Assembly (NCBI GenBank): GCA_035575095.1
Contig: DATLYF010000069.1
Coordinates: forward strand, 1 to 24,124
Reading direction: 5' to 3'
Length of the DNA: 24,124 bases
From: DATLYF01 sp035575095
GTDB lineage: Bacteria > Pseudomonadota > Gammaproteobacteria > Competibacterales > Competibacteraceae
Each line of letters begins with the position of its first letter. The stretch's first letter is position 1. The position numbers and the translations under genes were made by a program. The notes under the pieces were generated by a model that was given only the letters and a program-made list of their open reading frames with translations, was not told the origin of the DNA and made no database searches. Below are positions 10,613 through 18,246 of the stretch, in pieces.

Positions 10613-11233
10613 TTATTTGGAGTACAACTCCACGACCAGGGACTCGTTGATATCCGCGGGCAGGTCGCTGCGATCCGGAACGCGCTTGAAGACGCCGCTC
10701 ATCTTGTTGACATCGACGTCGACCCACTCGGCGAAACCGCCGGACTGGGCCAGCTGCAGAGCGTACTGGATGCGCGCCTGGTTGCGGCTCTTCTCGCGCA
10801 CCGAGATCACGTCCTCGGCCTTGACCTGGTAGGACGGGATATTGACGCACTTGCCGTTGACCAGGATGGCCTTGTGGGATACCAGCTGCCGCGCCTCGGC
10901 ACGGGTGGTGCCGAAGCCCATGCGGTAGACCACGTTGTCCAGGCGGCACTCCAGCAGCTTGAGCAGATTCTCGCCGGTGGAGCCCTTGAGACGCGCGGCC
11001 TCCTTGTAGTAATTGCGGAACTGCCGCTCCAGCACGCCGTAGATACGGCGCAGCTTCTGCTTCTCGCGCAGCTGCAGGCCGTAGTCGGACAGGCGCGGAC
11101 GGCGGGCGCCGTGCTGGCCGGGGGCCCGCTCCAGATTGCACTTGGACTCCAGCGGGCGCGCAGCGGACTTCAGTTGAAGATCGACGCCCTCACGCCGGCT
11201 CAGCTTGCACTTGGGACCGATATATCTGGCCAC
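10613..11233 (-). CDS. rpsD: 30S ribosomal protein S4
   Basis: 206 aa, equal in length to E. coli S4, a primary 16S rRNA binder at the 5' domain that also guards decoding accuracy. It opens MARYIGPKCKLSRREGVDL. The S4 RNA-binding fold spans roughly 97-160 (CRLDNVVYRMGFGTTRAEARQ, then SHKAILVNGKCVNIPSYQVK). S4 is the translational repressor of the alpha operon in E. coli; whether it acts at the rpmJ-rpsM spacer here is not visible. The gene follows rpsK by 15 nt. Confidence 0.98.
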   Translation of the reverse strand: MARYIGPKCKLSRREGVDLQLKSAARPLESKCNLERAPGQHGARRPRLSDYGLQLREKQKLRRIYGVLERQFRNYYKEAARLKGSTGENLLKLLECRLDNVVYRMGFGTTRAEARQLVSHKAILVNGKCVNIPSYQVKAEDVISVREKSRNQARIQYALQLAQSGGFAEWVDVDVNKMSGVFKRVPDRSDLPADINESLVVELYSK

Positions 11234-11248
11234 GATGAAACTCCTCGG

Positions 11249-11638
11249 TCAGACGCGACGCTTCTTGGGCGGACGGCAGCCGTTATGGGGGATCGGGGTG
11301 ACGTCCGTGATGTTGGTGATCTTGAAACCGGCGGCGTTCAGGGCGCGCACCGCGGACTCACGGCCCGGACCGGGACCCTTGACATTCACCTCGAGGTTCT
11401 TGACCCCGAACTCCTTGACGATGCTACCGGCCTTCTCAGCCGCTACCTGGGCTGCGAACGGCGTGCTCTTGCGCGAGCCGCGGAAACCGGAGCCACCGGC
11501 AGTAGCCCAGGCCAGTGTGTTACCCTGGCGGTCGGTGATGGTGATGATGGTGTTGTTGAAAGAGGCGTGGATGTGCGCCACACCGTCAACAACGTTCTTC
11601 TTGACACGCTTACGCGCCTTGGTGACCGGCTTTGCCAT
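11249..11638 (-). CDS. rpsK: 30S ribosomal protein S11
   Basis: 129 aa, the E. coli length. S11 lies on the platform of the small subunit by the mRNA exit (E-site) region. Diagnostic stretches are GVAHIHASFNNTIITITDRQGN, WATAGGSGFRGSRKSTPFAAQ and the C-terminal NGCRPPKKRRV. The basic N-terminus MAKPVTKARKRVKKN is typical. It follows rpsM by 35 nt within the alpha operon. Confidence 0.98.
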   Translation of the reverse strand: MAKPVTKARKRVKKNVVDGVAHIHASFNNTIITITDRQGNTLAWATAGGSGFRGSRKSTPFAAQVAAEKAGSIVKEFGVKNLEVNVKGPGPGRESAVRALNAAGFKITNITDVTPIPHNGCRPPKKRRV

Positions 11639-11673
11639 CCTGATGACCTAATCGAAAAAGATGGTTGTTGGAT

Positions 11674-12030
11674 TTATTTGCGAACCGCGCGCCGCGGCCC
11701 CTTGCGGGTGCGGGCATTGGTACGGGTGCGCTGACCGCGCACCGGCAGGCCGCGGCGGTGACGCAAACCGCGGTAGCAGCCCAGGTCCATCAAGCGCTTG
11801 ATGCTCATGGACACTTCGCGGCGCAAATCGCCCTCCACGGTGAATTTGGCGACCTCGGCACGCAGGGCGTCCACCTGAGCCTCGACCAGATCCTTGACCT
11901 TGGCGTCCGGAGCAACGCCGGCGGCCGCGCAGATCTGACGGGCGCGGGTCGGACCGATACCGTAGATGGACTGCAATGCGATCACCGCATGCTTATTCAC
12001 CGGGATGTTGATGCCTGCAATACGGGCCAT
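11674..12030 (-). CDS. rpsM: 30S ribosomal protein S13
   Basis: 118 aa, the E. coli length. S13 forms the head of the small subunit and contacts tRNA and bridges to L5. It opens MARIAGINIPVNKHAVIALQSIYGIG and carries the helix-two-turn-helix region and the basic tail RTRTNARTRKGPRR that reaches the P site. First gene of the alpha operon; GAGGAG lies about 10 nt before the ATG. A candidate promoter lies about 50-80 nt upstream. Confidence 0.98.
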   Translation of the reverse strand: MARIAGINIPVNKHAVIALQSIYGIGPTRARQICAAAGVAPDAKVKDLVEAQVDALRAEVAKFTVEGDLRREVSMSIKRLMDLGCYRGLRHRRGLPVRGQRTRTNARTRKGPRRAVRK

Positions 12031-12080
12031 GCATTAAGCTCCTCGATCAATCGCGCCGGGCCGGGTACGGTAAACGCGTA

Positions 12081-12109
12081 ACTTTAACGGAATGCGCGAT
12101 TCGAATCAA
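12081..12109 (-). promoter_or_regulatory. Candidate promoter for the alpha operon (rpsM-rplQ)
   Basis: Read on the minus strand, TTGATT (12109-12104) and TAAAGT (12086-12081) are 17 nt apart, each 4 of 6 to sigma-70 consensus. They lie in the 93-nt spacer between rpmJ and rpsM. This spacer is less GC-rich than the flanking genes. E. coli also has an alpha-operon promoter at this junction. The spacer contains the perfect 10-nt palindrome GATTCGAATC. Confidence 0.45.
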
Positions 12110-12123
12110 CAATTTAACGGGAC

Positions 12124-12237
12124 TCAGCCCTGGCGCTGCTTGTGCCGGGCGTCCTTGCAGATCACCCGGACGGTGCCTTCCCGGCGAATGATCTTGCAGT
12201 TACGGCAGATCTTCTTCACAGAAGCACGAACTTTCAT
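12124..12237 (-). CDS. rpmJ: 50S ribosomal protein L36 (zinc-binding form)
   Basis: 37 aa, read directly from the minus strand: it starts MKVRASVKKICRNCK and ends ICKDARHKQRQG, with TGA at 12126-12124. Cys11, Cys14, Cys27 and His32 form the C-type zinc ribbon. L36 is the smallest large-subunit protein and stabilises 23S rRNA near helices 89-91. It lies 60 nt after secY, at the classical spc operon end. The intervening gap holds a terminator-like hairpin. Confidence 0.97.
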   Translation of the reverse strand: MKVRASVKKICRNCKIIRREGTVRVICKDARHKQRQG

Positions 12238-12252
12238 CTCGAATCTCCCACG

Positions 12253-12276
12253 AAAAGCCGGCTCTCACGAACCGGC
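12253..12276 (-). terminator. Terminator-like hairpin between secY and rpmJ
   Basis: On the minus strand GCCGGTTC (12276-12269) pairs with GAGCCGGC (12264-12257), 8 bp with one G-T wobble and a GTGA loop, followed directly by TTTT. It starts 21 nt after the secY stop and ends 15 nt before rpmJ. It could attenuate rpmJ and downstream transcription or act as an RNA-end stabiliser. Confidence 0.5.
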
Positions 12277-12297
12277 GTTGCGACGATCGAATACGCT

Positions 12298-13629
12298 CTA
12301 GCGAACCAGCCCGGCCGGCCCGCCCTTGAAGCTGGCCTTCTTCATCAGGCTCTCGTACTGGTGTGACATCAGGTGTGCCTGGACCTGGGCCATGAAGTCC
12401 ATCACCACCACCACAATGATCAGCAGCGAGGTGCCACCGAAGTAGAACGGCACGTGCCAGTACAGGATCAGGAACTCGGGCAGCAAGCAGACGGCGGTGA
12501 TGTAAATGGCACCGGCCAGAGTCAGCCGGGTCAGCACCTTGTCGATATAGCCGGCGGTCTGCAGGCCTGGGCGGATGCCGGGAATGAAAGCGCCGGACTT
12601 CTTCAACTGCTCCGCCGTCTCCTTAGAGTTGAACACCAGGGCGGTATAGAAGAAACAGAAGAAGATGATTAACCCGGCGTACAGTGCCACGTATAGCGGC
12701 TGCCCCGGCGATAGGGTGGAGCTGAGATCGCGCAGCCAGCCCATGCCTTGGGCGTTACCAAACCAACTGCCCAGGGTAGCGGGGAACAGGATCAGGCTGG
12801 AGGCGAAAATGGGCGGGATCACCCCCGACATGTTCAGCTTCAGCGGCAGATGGGTACTCTGTGCGGCATACACCCGCCGTCCCTGCTGGCGCTTGGCGTA
12901 ATTCACCGTGATCCGACGTTGGCCGCGCTCGACAAAGATGACGAAAGCGGTCACCGCCAACGCCAGGAACAGCAAAAACAGCACCAGCATGACATGCAGT
13001 TCGCCGGTACGGGCCAGCTCCAAGGTGCCACCGATGGCTGTCGGCAGCCCGGCGACGATACCGGCGAAGATGATCATGGAGATGCCATTGCCGATACCAC
13101 GCTCGGTCACCTGCTCGCCCAGCCACATGAGGAACATGGTGCCGGTCACCAAGGTCACGGCGGCAGTGAAGATGAAGCCGATGCCCGGCGCGACCACCAC
13201 ACTTGCCCCGCCCACCGTCTGGCTCTGTAGCGCGACGCTGACGCCGATGGACTGGAACAGGGCCAAGGCCACCGTCAGATAACGGGTGTACTGGGTAAGC
13301 TTACGCCGCCCCGTATTGCCCTCCTTCTTGAGCTGCTCCAGGGCCGGCACCACCACCGTCATCAGCTGAATGATGATGGAGGCGGAGATGTACGGCATGA
13401 TCCCCAGAGCGAAGATGGACAACCGCGACAGCGCGCCACCGGAGAACATGTTGAACATGTCCAGGATGGTGCCGCGCTGCTGATTGAACAGCTCCGCCAT
13501 GGCCACCGGATCGATGCCGGGCACCGGGATGAACGAGCCGATGCGGAACACCACCAAGGCGCCCAGCAGGAACAGCAGGCGCTGGCGCAGCTCCGTCATT
13601 TTGCCGAGAGAAGGCAGGGACGCCGCCAT
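12298..13629 (-). CDS. secY: Preprotein translocase subunit SecY
   Basis: 443 aa, the E. coli length, with ten predicted membrane segments. SecY forms the protein-conducting channel of the Sec translocon with SecE and SecG, in the inner membrane. Visible landmarks are the N-terminal helix with TELRQRLLFLLGALVVFRIGSFIP, the plug-region segment GTILDMFNMFSGGALSRLSIFALGI, GIMPYISASIIIQL and NMSGVIPPIFASSL. The basic cytoplasmic loop FVERGQRRITVNYAKRQQGR binds SecA and ribosomes. It follows rplO by 5 nt in the spc operon, as in most bacteria. Confidence 0.98.
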   Translation of the reverse strand: MAASLPSLGKMTELRQRLLFLLGALVVFRIGSFIPVPGIDPVAMAELFNQQRGTILDMFNMFSGGALSRLSIFALGIMPYISASIIIQLMTVVVPALEQLKKEGNTGRRKLTQYTRYLTVALALFQSIGVSVALQSQTVGGASVVVAPGIGFIFTAAVTLVTGTMFLMWLGEQVTERGIGNGISMIIFAGIVAGLPTAIGGTLELARTGELHVMLVLFLLFLALAVTAFVIFVERGQRRITVNYAKRQQGRRVYAAQSTHLPLKLNMSGVIPPIFASSLILFPATLGSWFGNAQGMGWLRDLSSTLSPGQPLYVALYAGLIIFFCFFYTALVFNSKETAEQLKKSGAFIPGIRPGLQTAGYIDKVLTRLTLAGAIYITAVCLLPEFLILYWHVPFYFGGTSLLIIVVVVMDFMAQVQAHLMSHQYESLMKKASFKGGPAGLVR

Positions 13630-13634
13630 AGGGT

Positions 13635-14069
13635 TTACTCTTCGATCTTACCGCCGGCCGCTTCGATCGCCGCCCGGGCACCCTTGGTCAGGGCTAGACC
13701 GCACACGGTCACGGCCTTGGTCAGCTCGCCCGACAGCACCACCTTGGCGTATTTGGCCTGGATGGGCACCAGGTTGGCCGCCTTCAGCGCATCCAGGTCG
13801 ATCACCTCGGCCTGCACCCGATTGAGCTCCGACAGCCGCACCTCGGCGGTATCGGCACTGGTCATGGAGCGGAAGCCAATCTTGGGCAGGCGGCGCTGCA
13901 ACGGCATCTGACCGCCCTCGAAGCCCACCTTGTGAAACCCGCCGGAGCGGGCGTGCTGACCCTTGTGGCCGCGGCCGCCGGTCTTGCCCAGACCGGAGCC
14001 GATACCGCGCCCGAGGCGCTTGCCAGCGGGCTTGCTGCCGGCAGCCGGCTTGAGAGTGTTCAGACGCAT
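13635..14069 (-). CDS. rplO: 50S ribosomal protein L15
   Basis: 144 aa, the E. coli length. L15 is an assembly protein with a long basic Gly-rich N-terminal extension (GKRLGRGIGSGLGKTGGRGHKGQ) that threads into 23S rRNA, then a globular domain. GGQMPLQRRLPKIGF is a family signature. It lies 2 nt after rpmD and 5 nt before secY, implying coupled translation. Confidence 0.98.
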   Translation of the reverse strand: MRLNTLKPAAGSKPAGKRLGRGIGSGLGKTGGRGHKGQHARSGGFHKVGFEGGQMPLQRRLPKIGFRSMTSADTAEVRLSELNRVQAEVIDLDALKAANLVPIQAKYAKVVLSGELTKAVTVCGLALTKGARAAIEAAGGKIEE

Positions 14070-14071
14070 GA

Positions 14072-14257
14072 TTAGGCCTCCTCAACCTTGAGCAGGTACG
14101 ACACCTTGCCGATCATGCCGCGGTTCTCGGGGGTATCGGCGACGGTCACCGTGTGGTGCATCCGCCGCAGGCCGAGACCGCGCACGCAGGCCTTGTGAGA
14201 CTCCAGACGGCCGTTCAGGCTCTTCACCAGGGTCAATTTCAACTGCTTGTCGGCCAT
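14072..14257 (-). CDS. rpmD: 50S ribosomal protein L30
   Basis: 61 aa (E. coli 59), a ferredoxin-fold protein of the large subunit. It contains KLTLVKSLNGRLESHKACVRGLGLRRMHHTV broken by the usual turn, matching L30 throughout. It is separated by 3 nt from rpsE and 2 nt from rplO. L30 is absent from some bacterial lineages, so its presence is mildly informative. Confidence 0.97.
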   Translation of the reverse strand: MADKQLKLTLVKSLNGRLESHKACVRGLGLRRMHHTVTVADTPENRGMIGKVSYLLKVEEA

Positions 14258-14260
14258 GGC

Positions 14261-14770
14261 TTACCCCAGGATCTCGTCCACAGTCTTGCCGCGCTTCGCC
14301 GCCACGCGCTCAGGAGCGGCCATACCGGTCAGGCCGTTGAGGGTGGCGCGCACCACGTTGATGGGGTTGCGCGAGCCAATGCATTTGGCCAGCACGTCCT
14401 TCACGCCCATCACCTCGAACACGGCGCGCATGGCGCCGCCGGCAATGATGCCGGTACCTTCGGAGGCAGGCTGCATGAAAACCTTGGCTGCACCGTGGGT
14501 GCCCTTCAGCGGATACTGCAAGGTGCTGCCGTTGAGGGGGATGGTGCGCATGTTCTTGCGCGCCTTGTCCATCGCCTTCTGGATGGCGGTGGGCACCTCG
14601 CGGGCCTTGCCGTAGCCGAAGCCGACCCGGCCGTTACCATCGCCGACCACGGTCAGGGCAGTGAAGCCGAACTGCCGGCCGCCCTTGACCACCTTGGCCA
14701 CACGGTTGACGGCGATCAGTTTCTCCTGCAACCCGTCGGTATTCTGGGAGCTCTCTATATTCGTCGCCAT
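14261..14770 (-). CDS. rpsE: 30S ribosomal protein S5
   Basis: 169 aa (E. coli 167). S5 lies at the mRNA entry and takes part in decoding fidelity. Landmarks are the N-terminal double-stranded RNA-binding fold with LIAVNRVAKVVKGGRQFGFTALTVVGDG, then VGFGYGKAREVPTAI. The C-terminal domain has GTGIIAGGAMRAVFEVMGVKDVLAKCIGS. The rplR-rpsE gap is 12 nt. The N-terminus is a little longer than in E. coli (MATNIESSQNTDGLQ). Confidence 0.98.
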   Translation of the reverse strand: MATNIESSQNTDGLQEKLIAVNRVAKVVKGGRQFGFTALTVVGDGNGRVGFGYGKAREVPTAIQKAMDKARKNMRTIPLNGSTLQYPLKGTHGAAKVFMQPASEGTGIIAGGAMRAVFEVMGVKDVLAKCIGSRNPINVVRATLNGLTGMAAPERVAAKRGKTVDEILG

Positions 14771-14782
14771 TCTCGAAACCCT

Positions 14783-15136
14783 TTAGAACTGCAAGCCGTT
14801 TTCACGGGCGGCGTCGGCCAGGGCCTTGACCCGACCATGGTAGCGGAAGCCGGAGCGATCGAAGGCGACCTGCTCGATGCCGGCGGCCTTGGCTTTCTCG
14901 GCAATCGCCTTGCCTACCGCCTTGGCGGCCTCGATATTACCCGTGCTCTTCAGACCCTGGCGCAGATTGGCCTCCAAGGTGGAGGCGGCAGCCACCACAT
15001 GACCGCCATCGGGGGTGATCACCTGGGCATAGATATGGCGGGGCGTGCGGTGCACGCACAGCCGATAGACGCCCAGCTCGCGAATCTTCATCCGCGTCCG
15101 CAGGCCACGACGCAAACGTGCTGCTTTCTTATCCAT
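14783..15136 (-). CDS. rplR: 50S ribosomal protein L18
   Basis: 117 aa, the E. coli length. L18 binds 5S rRNA together with L5 and L25 in the central protuberance. It begins MDKKAARLRRGLRTRMKIRELG and contains VHRTPRHIYAQVITPDGGHVVAAAS and the C-terminal FDRSGFRYHGRVKALADAARENGLQF in pieces characteristic of the family. It lies 12 nt after rplF. Confidence 0.98.
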   Translation of the reverse strand: MDKKAARLRRGLRTRMKIRELGVYRLCVHRTPRHIYAQVITPDGGHVVAAASTLEANLRQGLKSTGNIEAAKAVGKAIAEKAKAAGIEQVAFDRSGFRYHGRVKALADAARENGLQF

Positions 15137-15148
15137 ATCGGCTAACCT

Positions 15149-15679
15149 TTACTTCTTCTTGGCTTCTTTCAGGACGATCTGCTCGTCCGCATAACGCACG
15201 CCCTTGCCCTTGTACGGCTCCGGCGGCCGGAAGGCACGGATCTTGGCGGCCACTTCACCCACCAGCTGCTTGTCCATGCCCTTGACCAGGATCTCGGTCA
15301 GGCTCGGGGTTTCGATGGTGATCCCGTCTGGCACCTTGAAGTTGACGGGATGGGAGAAGCCGAGAGTCAGGTTCAGTATCTTGCCCTGGGCCTGGGCACG
15401 ATAGCCCACGCCGACCAGCGTGAGCTTGCGCTCGAAGCCCGCACTGACGCCGGTCACCATGTTATTGAGCAGCGCTCGGGTGGTACCGGCCATGGCACGA
15501 TTCTCGTTGGCCGGATTGGTGAAGACCTTGACGATGTTGTCTTCCTTCACCACGCGGACGGCAGGATGCAGGTTGAGCTGTAGAGAGCCCTTGGCACCCT
15601 TGACGACTACTGCACGCTCGTTGATGGTCACGTCCACGCCCTTGGGCAGGACGATCGGTTTCTTGGCAACACGAGACAT
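15149..15679 (-). CDS. rplF: 50S ribosomal protein L6
   Basis: 176 aa (E. coli 177). L6 has two similar alpha/beta domains and lies near the factor-binding site beside the sarcin-ricin loop. Domain 1 opens MSRVAKKPIVLPKGVDVTI. Domain 2 ends with IRAFRPPEPYKGKGVRY, the conserved RNA-binding signature, and a Lys-rich tail. It follows rpsH by 15 nt. Confidence 0.98.
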   Translation of the reverse strand: MSRVAKKPIVLPKGVDVTINERAVVVKGAKGSLQLNLHPAVRVVKEDNIVKVFTNPANENRAMAGTTRALLNNMVTGVSAGFERKLTLVGVGYRAQAQGKILNLTLGFSHPVNFKVPDGITIETPSLTEILVKGMDKQLVGEVAAKIRAFRPPEPYKGKGVRYADEQIVLKEAKKK

Positions 15680-15694
15680 GATGGCCCCCGGTAA

Positions 15695-16090
15695 TCAGGC
15701 AACGATACAAAGGACTTCGCCGCCATGTCCGGCAGCGCGCGCCGCACGATCGCTCATGACACCGCGCGAGGTGGAAACGATAGCCACGCCGAGACCGCCC
15801 TGTACCTTGGGCAGCTCGTCCTTGCCTTTGAACACGCGCAGGCCAGGGCGGCTGACACGCTGCAAAGTCTCGATCACCGGACGGCCCTGATAATATTTCA
15901 AGGCGACGGTCAGCACGGGCTTGCCATCCTGCTCGGCGACGCTGTAGTCGGTGATGTAGCCTTCTTCCTTCAACACCTTGGCGATGGCCAGCTTGAGCTT
16001 GGAGGAAGGCAGGCTTACTTGCGCCTTGGCGGCGGCCTGGGCGTTGCGGATACGCGTCAGCATGTCCGCAATGGGGTCCGTCATGCTCAT
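15695..16090 (-). CDS. rpsH: 30S ribosomal protein S8
   Basis: 131 aa (E. coli 130). S8 is a primary binder of the 16S central domain and in E. coli represses the spc operon by binding its mRNA near the rplE start. It begins MSMTDPIADMLTRIRNAQAA and ends STSRGVMSDRAARAAGHGGEVLCIVA, the family signature. An 84-nt gap with a strong hairpin separates it from rpsN, longer than other gaps nearby. A possible S8 mRNA site was not recognisable by eye. Confidence 0.98.
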   Translation of the reverse strand: MSMTDPIADMLTRIRNAQAAAKAQVSLPSSKLKLAIAKVLKEEGYITDYSVAEQDGKPVLTVALKYYQGRPVIETLQRVSRPGLRVFKGKDELPKVQGGLGVAIVSTSRGVMSDRAARAAGHGGEVLCIVA

Positions 16091-16118
16091 TTTGAAAGAA
16101 CTCCTAGTTGTCAGTATC

Positions 16119-16145
16119 GGACGCGTTCCCGCCCGGGAACCGTCC
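16119..16145 (-). promoter_or_regulatory. Strong hairpin in the rpsN-rpsH spacer
   Basis: On the minus strand GGACG-GTTCCC (16145-16135) pairs with GGGAAC-(G)-CGTCC (16130-16119) around a GGGC loop. That is 11 bp with a single bulged base. No T run follows, so it is not an intrinsic terminator. It may be a processing or regulatory structure upstream of rpsH; its function is unknown. Confidence 0.45.
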
Positions 16146-16174
16146 TGAACTTAACACTACGCGATGGCCTGCGC

Positions 16175-16480
16175 TTACCAACTGGCCTTGCGCAGACCGG
16201 GGATGTCGCCGCGCATGGCGGCCTCACGCAGCTTGTTACGGCATAGACCGAACTTGCGATAGAAGGCGTGGGGGCGGCCGGTCAGACGGCAACGGTTATG
16301 GGTCCGCACCGGGCTGGCGTCCCGGGGCAGAGCCTGCAGCTTGAGCTGCGCCTCACGACGCTGCTCATCACTGGAAGCCGGATTGCGGATGATTTCCTTG
16401 AGCTCAGCGCGCTTGGCAGCGTACTTCTCCACCAGCTCTCGGCGCTTCTGCTCGCGGTTGATCATGGAGGTCTTGGCCAT
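16175..16480 (-). CDS. rpsN: 30S ribosomal protein S14 (long, zinc-free form)
   Basis: 101 aa, matching the long C-minus S14 of E. coli rather than the ~61-aa zinc form. The usual CxxC pairs are replaced: the core reads THNRCRLTGRPHAFYRKFGLCRNKLREAAMRGDIPGL broken at the family turn, with only scattered cysteines. S14 lies in the small-subunit head. The form contrasts with the zinc-binding L36 in the same cluster, so the zinc-free state is not general. It follows rplE by 11 nt. Confidence 0.97.
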   Translation of the reverse strand: MAKTSMINREQKRRELVEKYAAKRAELKEIIRNPASSDEQRREAQLKLQALPRDASPVRTHNRCRLTGRPHAFYRKFGLCRNKLREAAMRGDIPGLRKASW

Positions 16481-16491
16481 GCCTGGTCACC

Positions 16492-17034
16492 TCAAGTACG
16501 GAACGGAAAGTTGAACGCCGCTAGCAGCGCCTGCCCCTCTTCGTCGGTGCGGGCGGTGGTGGTGATGGTGATGTCCAGCCCACGCAGCGCGTCGATACGA
16601 TCGTAGTCGATCTCCGGGAATATGATCTGCTCGCGCACGCCCATGCTGTAATTGCCCTGGCCGTCGAAGGAGCGCGAGCTCAGGCCGCGGAAGTCACGGA
16701 TGCGGGGGATGGCGATATTGATCAGCCGATCCAGGAACTCGTACATGCGGTCACGACGCAGAGTCACCTTGCAGCCGATCGGCCAGCCCTCGCGGATCTT
16801 GAAACCGGCCACGGACTTGCGGGCCTTGGTCACGATCGGTTTCTGGCCAGCGATCTGGGCCAGATCGCTGACGGCGTGCTCCATCACCTTCTTGTCACCT
16901 ACGGCCTCGCCCACCCCCATGTTCAGGGTGATCTTGGTGATGCGGGGGACTTCCATGACGTTCTTGTAGCCGAACTGCTCGCGCAGCTTGGGCACGACCT
17001 CGTCGCGGTAATACTGCTGTAGTCTTGCTGCCAT
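16492..17034 (-). CDS. rplE: 50S ribosomal protein L5
   Basis: 180 aa (E. coli 179). L5 binds 5S rRNA and makes the central-protuberance bridge to S13. It opens MAARLQQYYRDEVVPKLREQF, then VPRITKITLNMGVGEA, KSVAGFKIREGWPIG and RGLDITITTTARTDEEGQALL, all family hallmarks. It follows rplX by 11 nt. In E. coli the S8 repressor binds around this start; a homologous structure was not identified. Confidence 0.98.
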   Translation of the reverse strand: MAARLQQYYRDEVVPKLREQFGYKNVMEVPRITKITLNMGVGEAVGDKKVMEHAVSDLAQIAGQKPIVTKARKSVAGFKIREGWPIGCKVTLRRDRMYEFLDRLINIAIPRIRDFRGLSSRSFDGQGNYSMGVREQIIFPEIDYDRIDALRGLDITITTTARTDEEGQALLAAFNFPFRT

Positions 17035-17045
17035 GGCCCTGAACC

Positions 17046-17363
17046 TTAAGCGTCCACAACTTCGTTGTTAGACTTGAAGTAGCGCACCTTGCGGCCGTCC
17101 TCGAGGGTACGGATGCCCACCCGGTCACCCTTCTGGGTGGCAGGGTTGAACAGCATCACGTTGGACACGTGGATGGGGGCCTCCCGCTCGATGATGCCAC
17201 CCGCCACGCCGCGAGCCGGATTGGGCTTGGTGTGACGCTTCACCAGGTTGATGCCCTCCACCAGCACACGGTCGTTCTCCATCATGCGGATGACCGAGCC
17301 CCGGCGGCCCTTGTCCTTACCGGCGATGACCACTACCTCATCGCCCTTCTTGATCTTACGCAT
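17046..17363 (-). CDS. rplX: 50S ribosomal protein L24
   Basis: 105 aa (E. coli 104). L24 initiates assembly of the large subunit at the 5' end of 23S rRNA. An N-terminal KOW motif is evident: KKGDEVVVIAGKDKGRRGSVI. VEGINLVKRHTKPNP and the C-terminal VGIRTLEDGRKVRYFKSNNEVVDA complete the family match. It lies 20 nt after rplN and 11 nt before rplE. Confidence 0.98.
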   Translation of the reverse strand: MRKIKKGDEVVVIAGKDKGRRGSVIRMMENDRVLVEGINLVKRHTKPNPARGVAGGIIEREAPIHVSNVMLFNPATQKGDRVGIRTLEDGRKVRYFKSNNEVVDA

Positions 17364-17383
17364 CGCCGTGTTCTCCAGGCTTG

Positions 17384-17752
17384 TTACAGCACTTCCGGAG
17401 CCAGGGAGATGATCTTCATGAACCGCTCGCTACGCAGCTCACGGGTCACCGGCCCGAAGATACGGGTACCGATCGGCTCCAGCTTGTTGTTCAGCAGCAC
17501 CGCGGCGTTGCCGTCGAAACGGATCACCGAACCGTCGTCACGGCGCACGCCCTTCTTGGTGCGCACCACCACGGCATTGTAGACCTCGCCCTTCTTGGCC
17601 TTGCCGCGGGGGATGGCCTCTTTCACGCTGACCTTGATGATGTCACCGATCTGGGCGTAACGGCGGTGCGACCCACCCAACACCTTGATGCACATCAGGC
17701 GACGCGCGCCGCTATTGTCGGCGACGTCCAGCATAGTCTGCATCTGAATCAT
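17384..17752 (-). CDS. rplN: 50S ribosomal protein L14
   Basis: 122 aa (E. coli 123). L14 makes the inter-subunit bridge with 16S helix 14 and is the docking site of silencing factor RsfS. It opens MIQMQTMLDVADNSGARRLMC, one of the most conserved r-protein N-termini, and contains RGKAKKGEVYNAVVVRTKKG and FGPVTRELRSERFMKIISLAPEVL in family order. It is first gene of the classical spc operon, 39 nt after rpsQ. I see no strong promoter in that gap. Confidence 0.98.
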   Translation of the reverse strand: MIQMQTMLDVADNSGARRLMCIKVLGGSHRRYAQIGDIIKVSVKEAIPRGKAKKGEVYNAVVVRTKKGVRRDDGSVIRFDGNAAVLLNNKLEPIGTRIFGPVTRELRSERFMKIISLAPEVL

Positions 17753-17791
17753 GGTTCTGTACCGTTCAAATGGCTGCTCGGGAAACGTCGC

Positions 17792-18055
17792 TCACTGCGC
17801 CGCACGCTCGAGGATCTTCACCAGCCGCCATGCCTTGGTCTTGGACAAAGGACGGCACTGCTCGACGACCACCACGTCACCCTCGCGGCACTCATTGTTC
17901 GCATCGTGGGCATGCAGTTTGGTGGAGCGACGCACGTACTTGCCGTATACGGGGTGGCGCACCAGCCGCTCGACCAGCACGGTGATGGTCTTGTCCATCT
18001 TGTTACTGGTGACACGCCCGGTCATGGTGCGAGCAACCTGATTTTCCGTGCTCAT
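17792..18055 (-). CDS. rpsQ: 30S ribosomal protein S17
   Basis: 87 aa (E. coli 84). S17 is an OB-fold primary binder of the 16S 5' domain. MTGRVTSNKMDKTITVLVERL and HPVYGKYVRRSTKLHAHD are diagnostic, followed by GDVVVVEQCRPLSKTKAWRLV. Its start overlaps the rpmC stop by 4 nt (ATGA), giving coupled translation. It is the last gene of the classical S10 operon. Confidence 0.98.
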   Translation of the reverse strand: MSTENQVARTMTGRVTSNKMDKTITVLVERLVRHPVYGKYVRRSTKLHAHDANNECREGDVVVVEQCRPLSKTKAWRLVKILERAAQ

Positions 18056-18246
18056 GCTTTACCTGCCTTTTCGTTGAGGATGGTATTGATGCGCGCGATG
18101 TTCTTACGCACCTGCTGGAACAGATGCGGCTTGGCCAATTGACCGGTGGCCCTTTGCATGCGCAGGTTGAACTGCTCCCGAAGCAGGGCCAGACGCTCCT
18201 GCTTCAGCTCCTCAACACTCTTTTGGCGAAGTTCGCTGGCCTTCAT
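18052..18246 (-). CDS. rpmC: 50S ribosomal protein L29
   Basis: 64 aa (E. coli 63), a two-helix protein beside the exit tunnel that helps bind trigger factor and SRP. It reads MKASELRQKSVEELKQERL and later LREQFNLRMQRATGQL. The ATG at 18246 is chosen: it shares one base with the rplP stop (TGATG), and an in-frame GTG directly before it would only add one Met. It overlaps rpsQ by 4 nt. Confidence 0.97.
   Translation of the reverse strand: MKASELRQKSVEELKQERLALLREQFNLRMQRATGQLAKPHLFQQVRKNIARINTILNEKAGKA

Noticed and set aside
9584..11734. 716-codon open frame on the plus strand, opposite rpoA, rpsD and rpsK
   Set aside because: It lies fully antisense to three well-recognised essential genes, is a low-complexity composition (rich in Leu, Gly, Ala, Asp, His), resembles no family, and such frames are expected opposite GC-rich genes.
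16175..16480. Damaged zinc-binding S14
   Set aside because: The lack of CxxC pairs at 101 aa is the normal C-minus form of S14, not decay.
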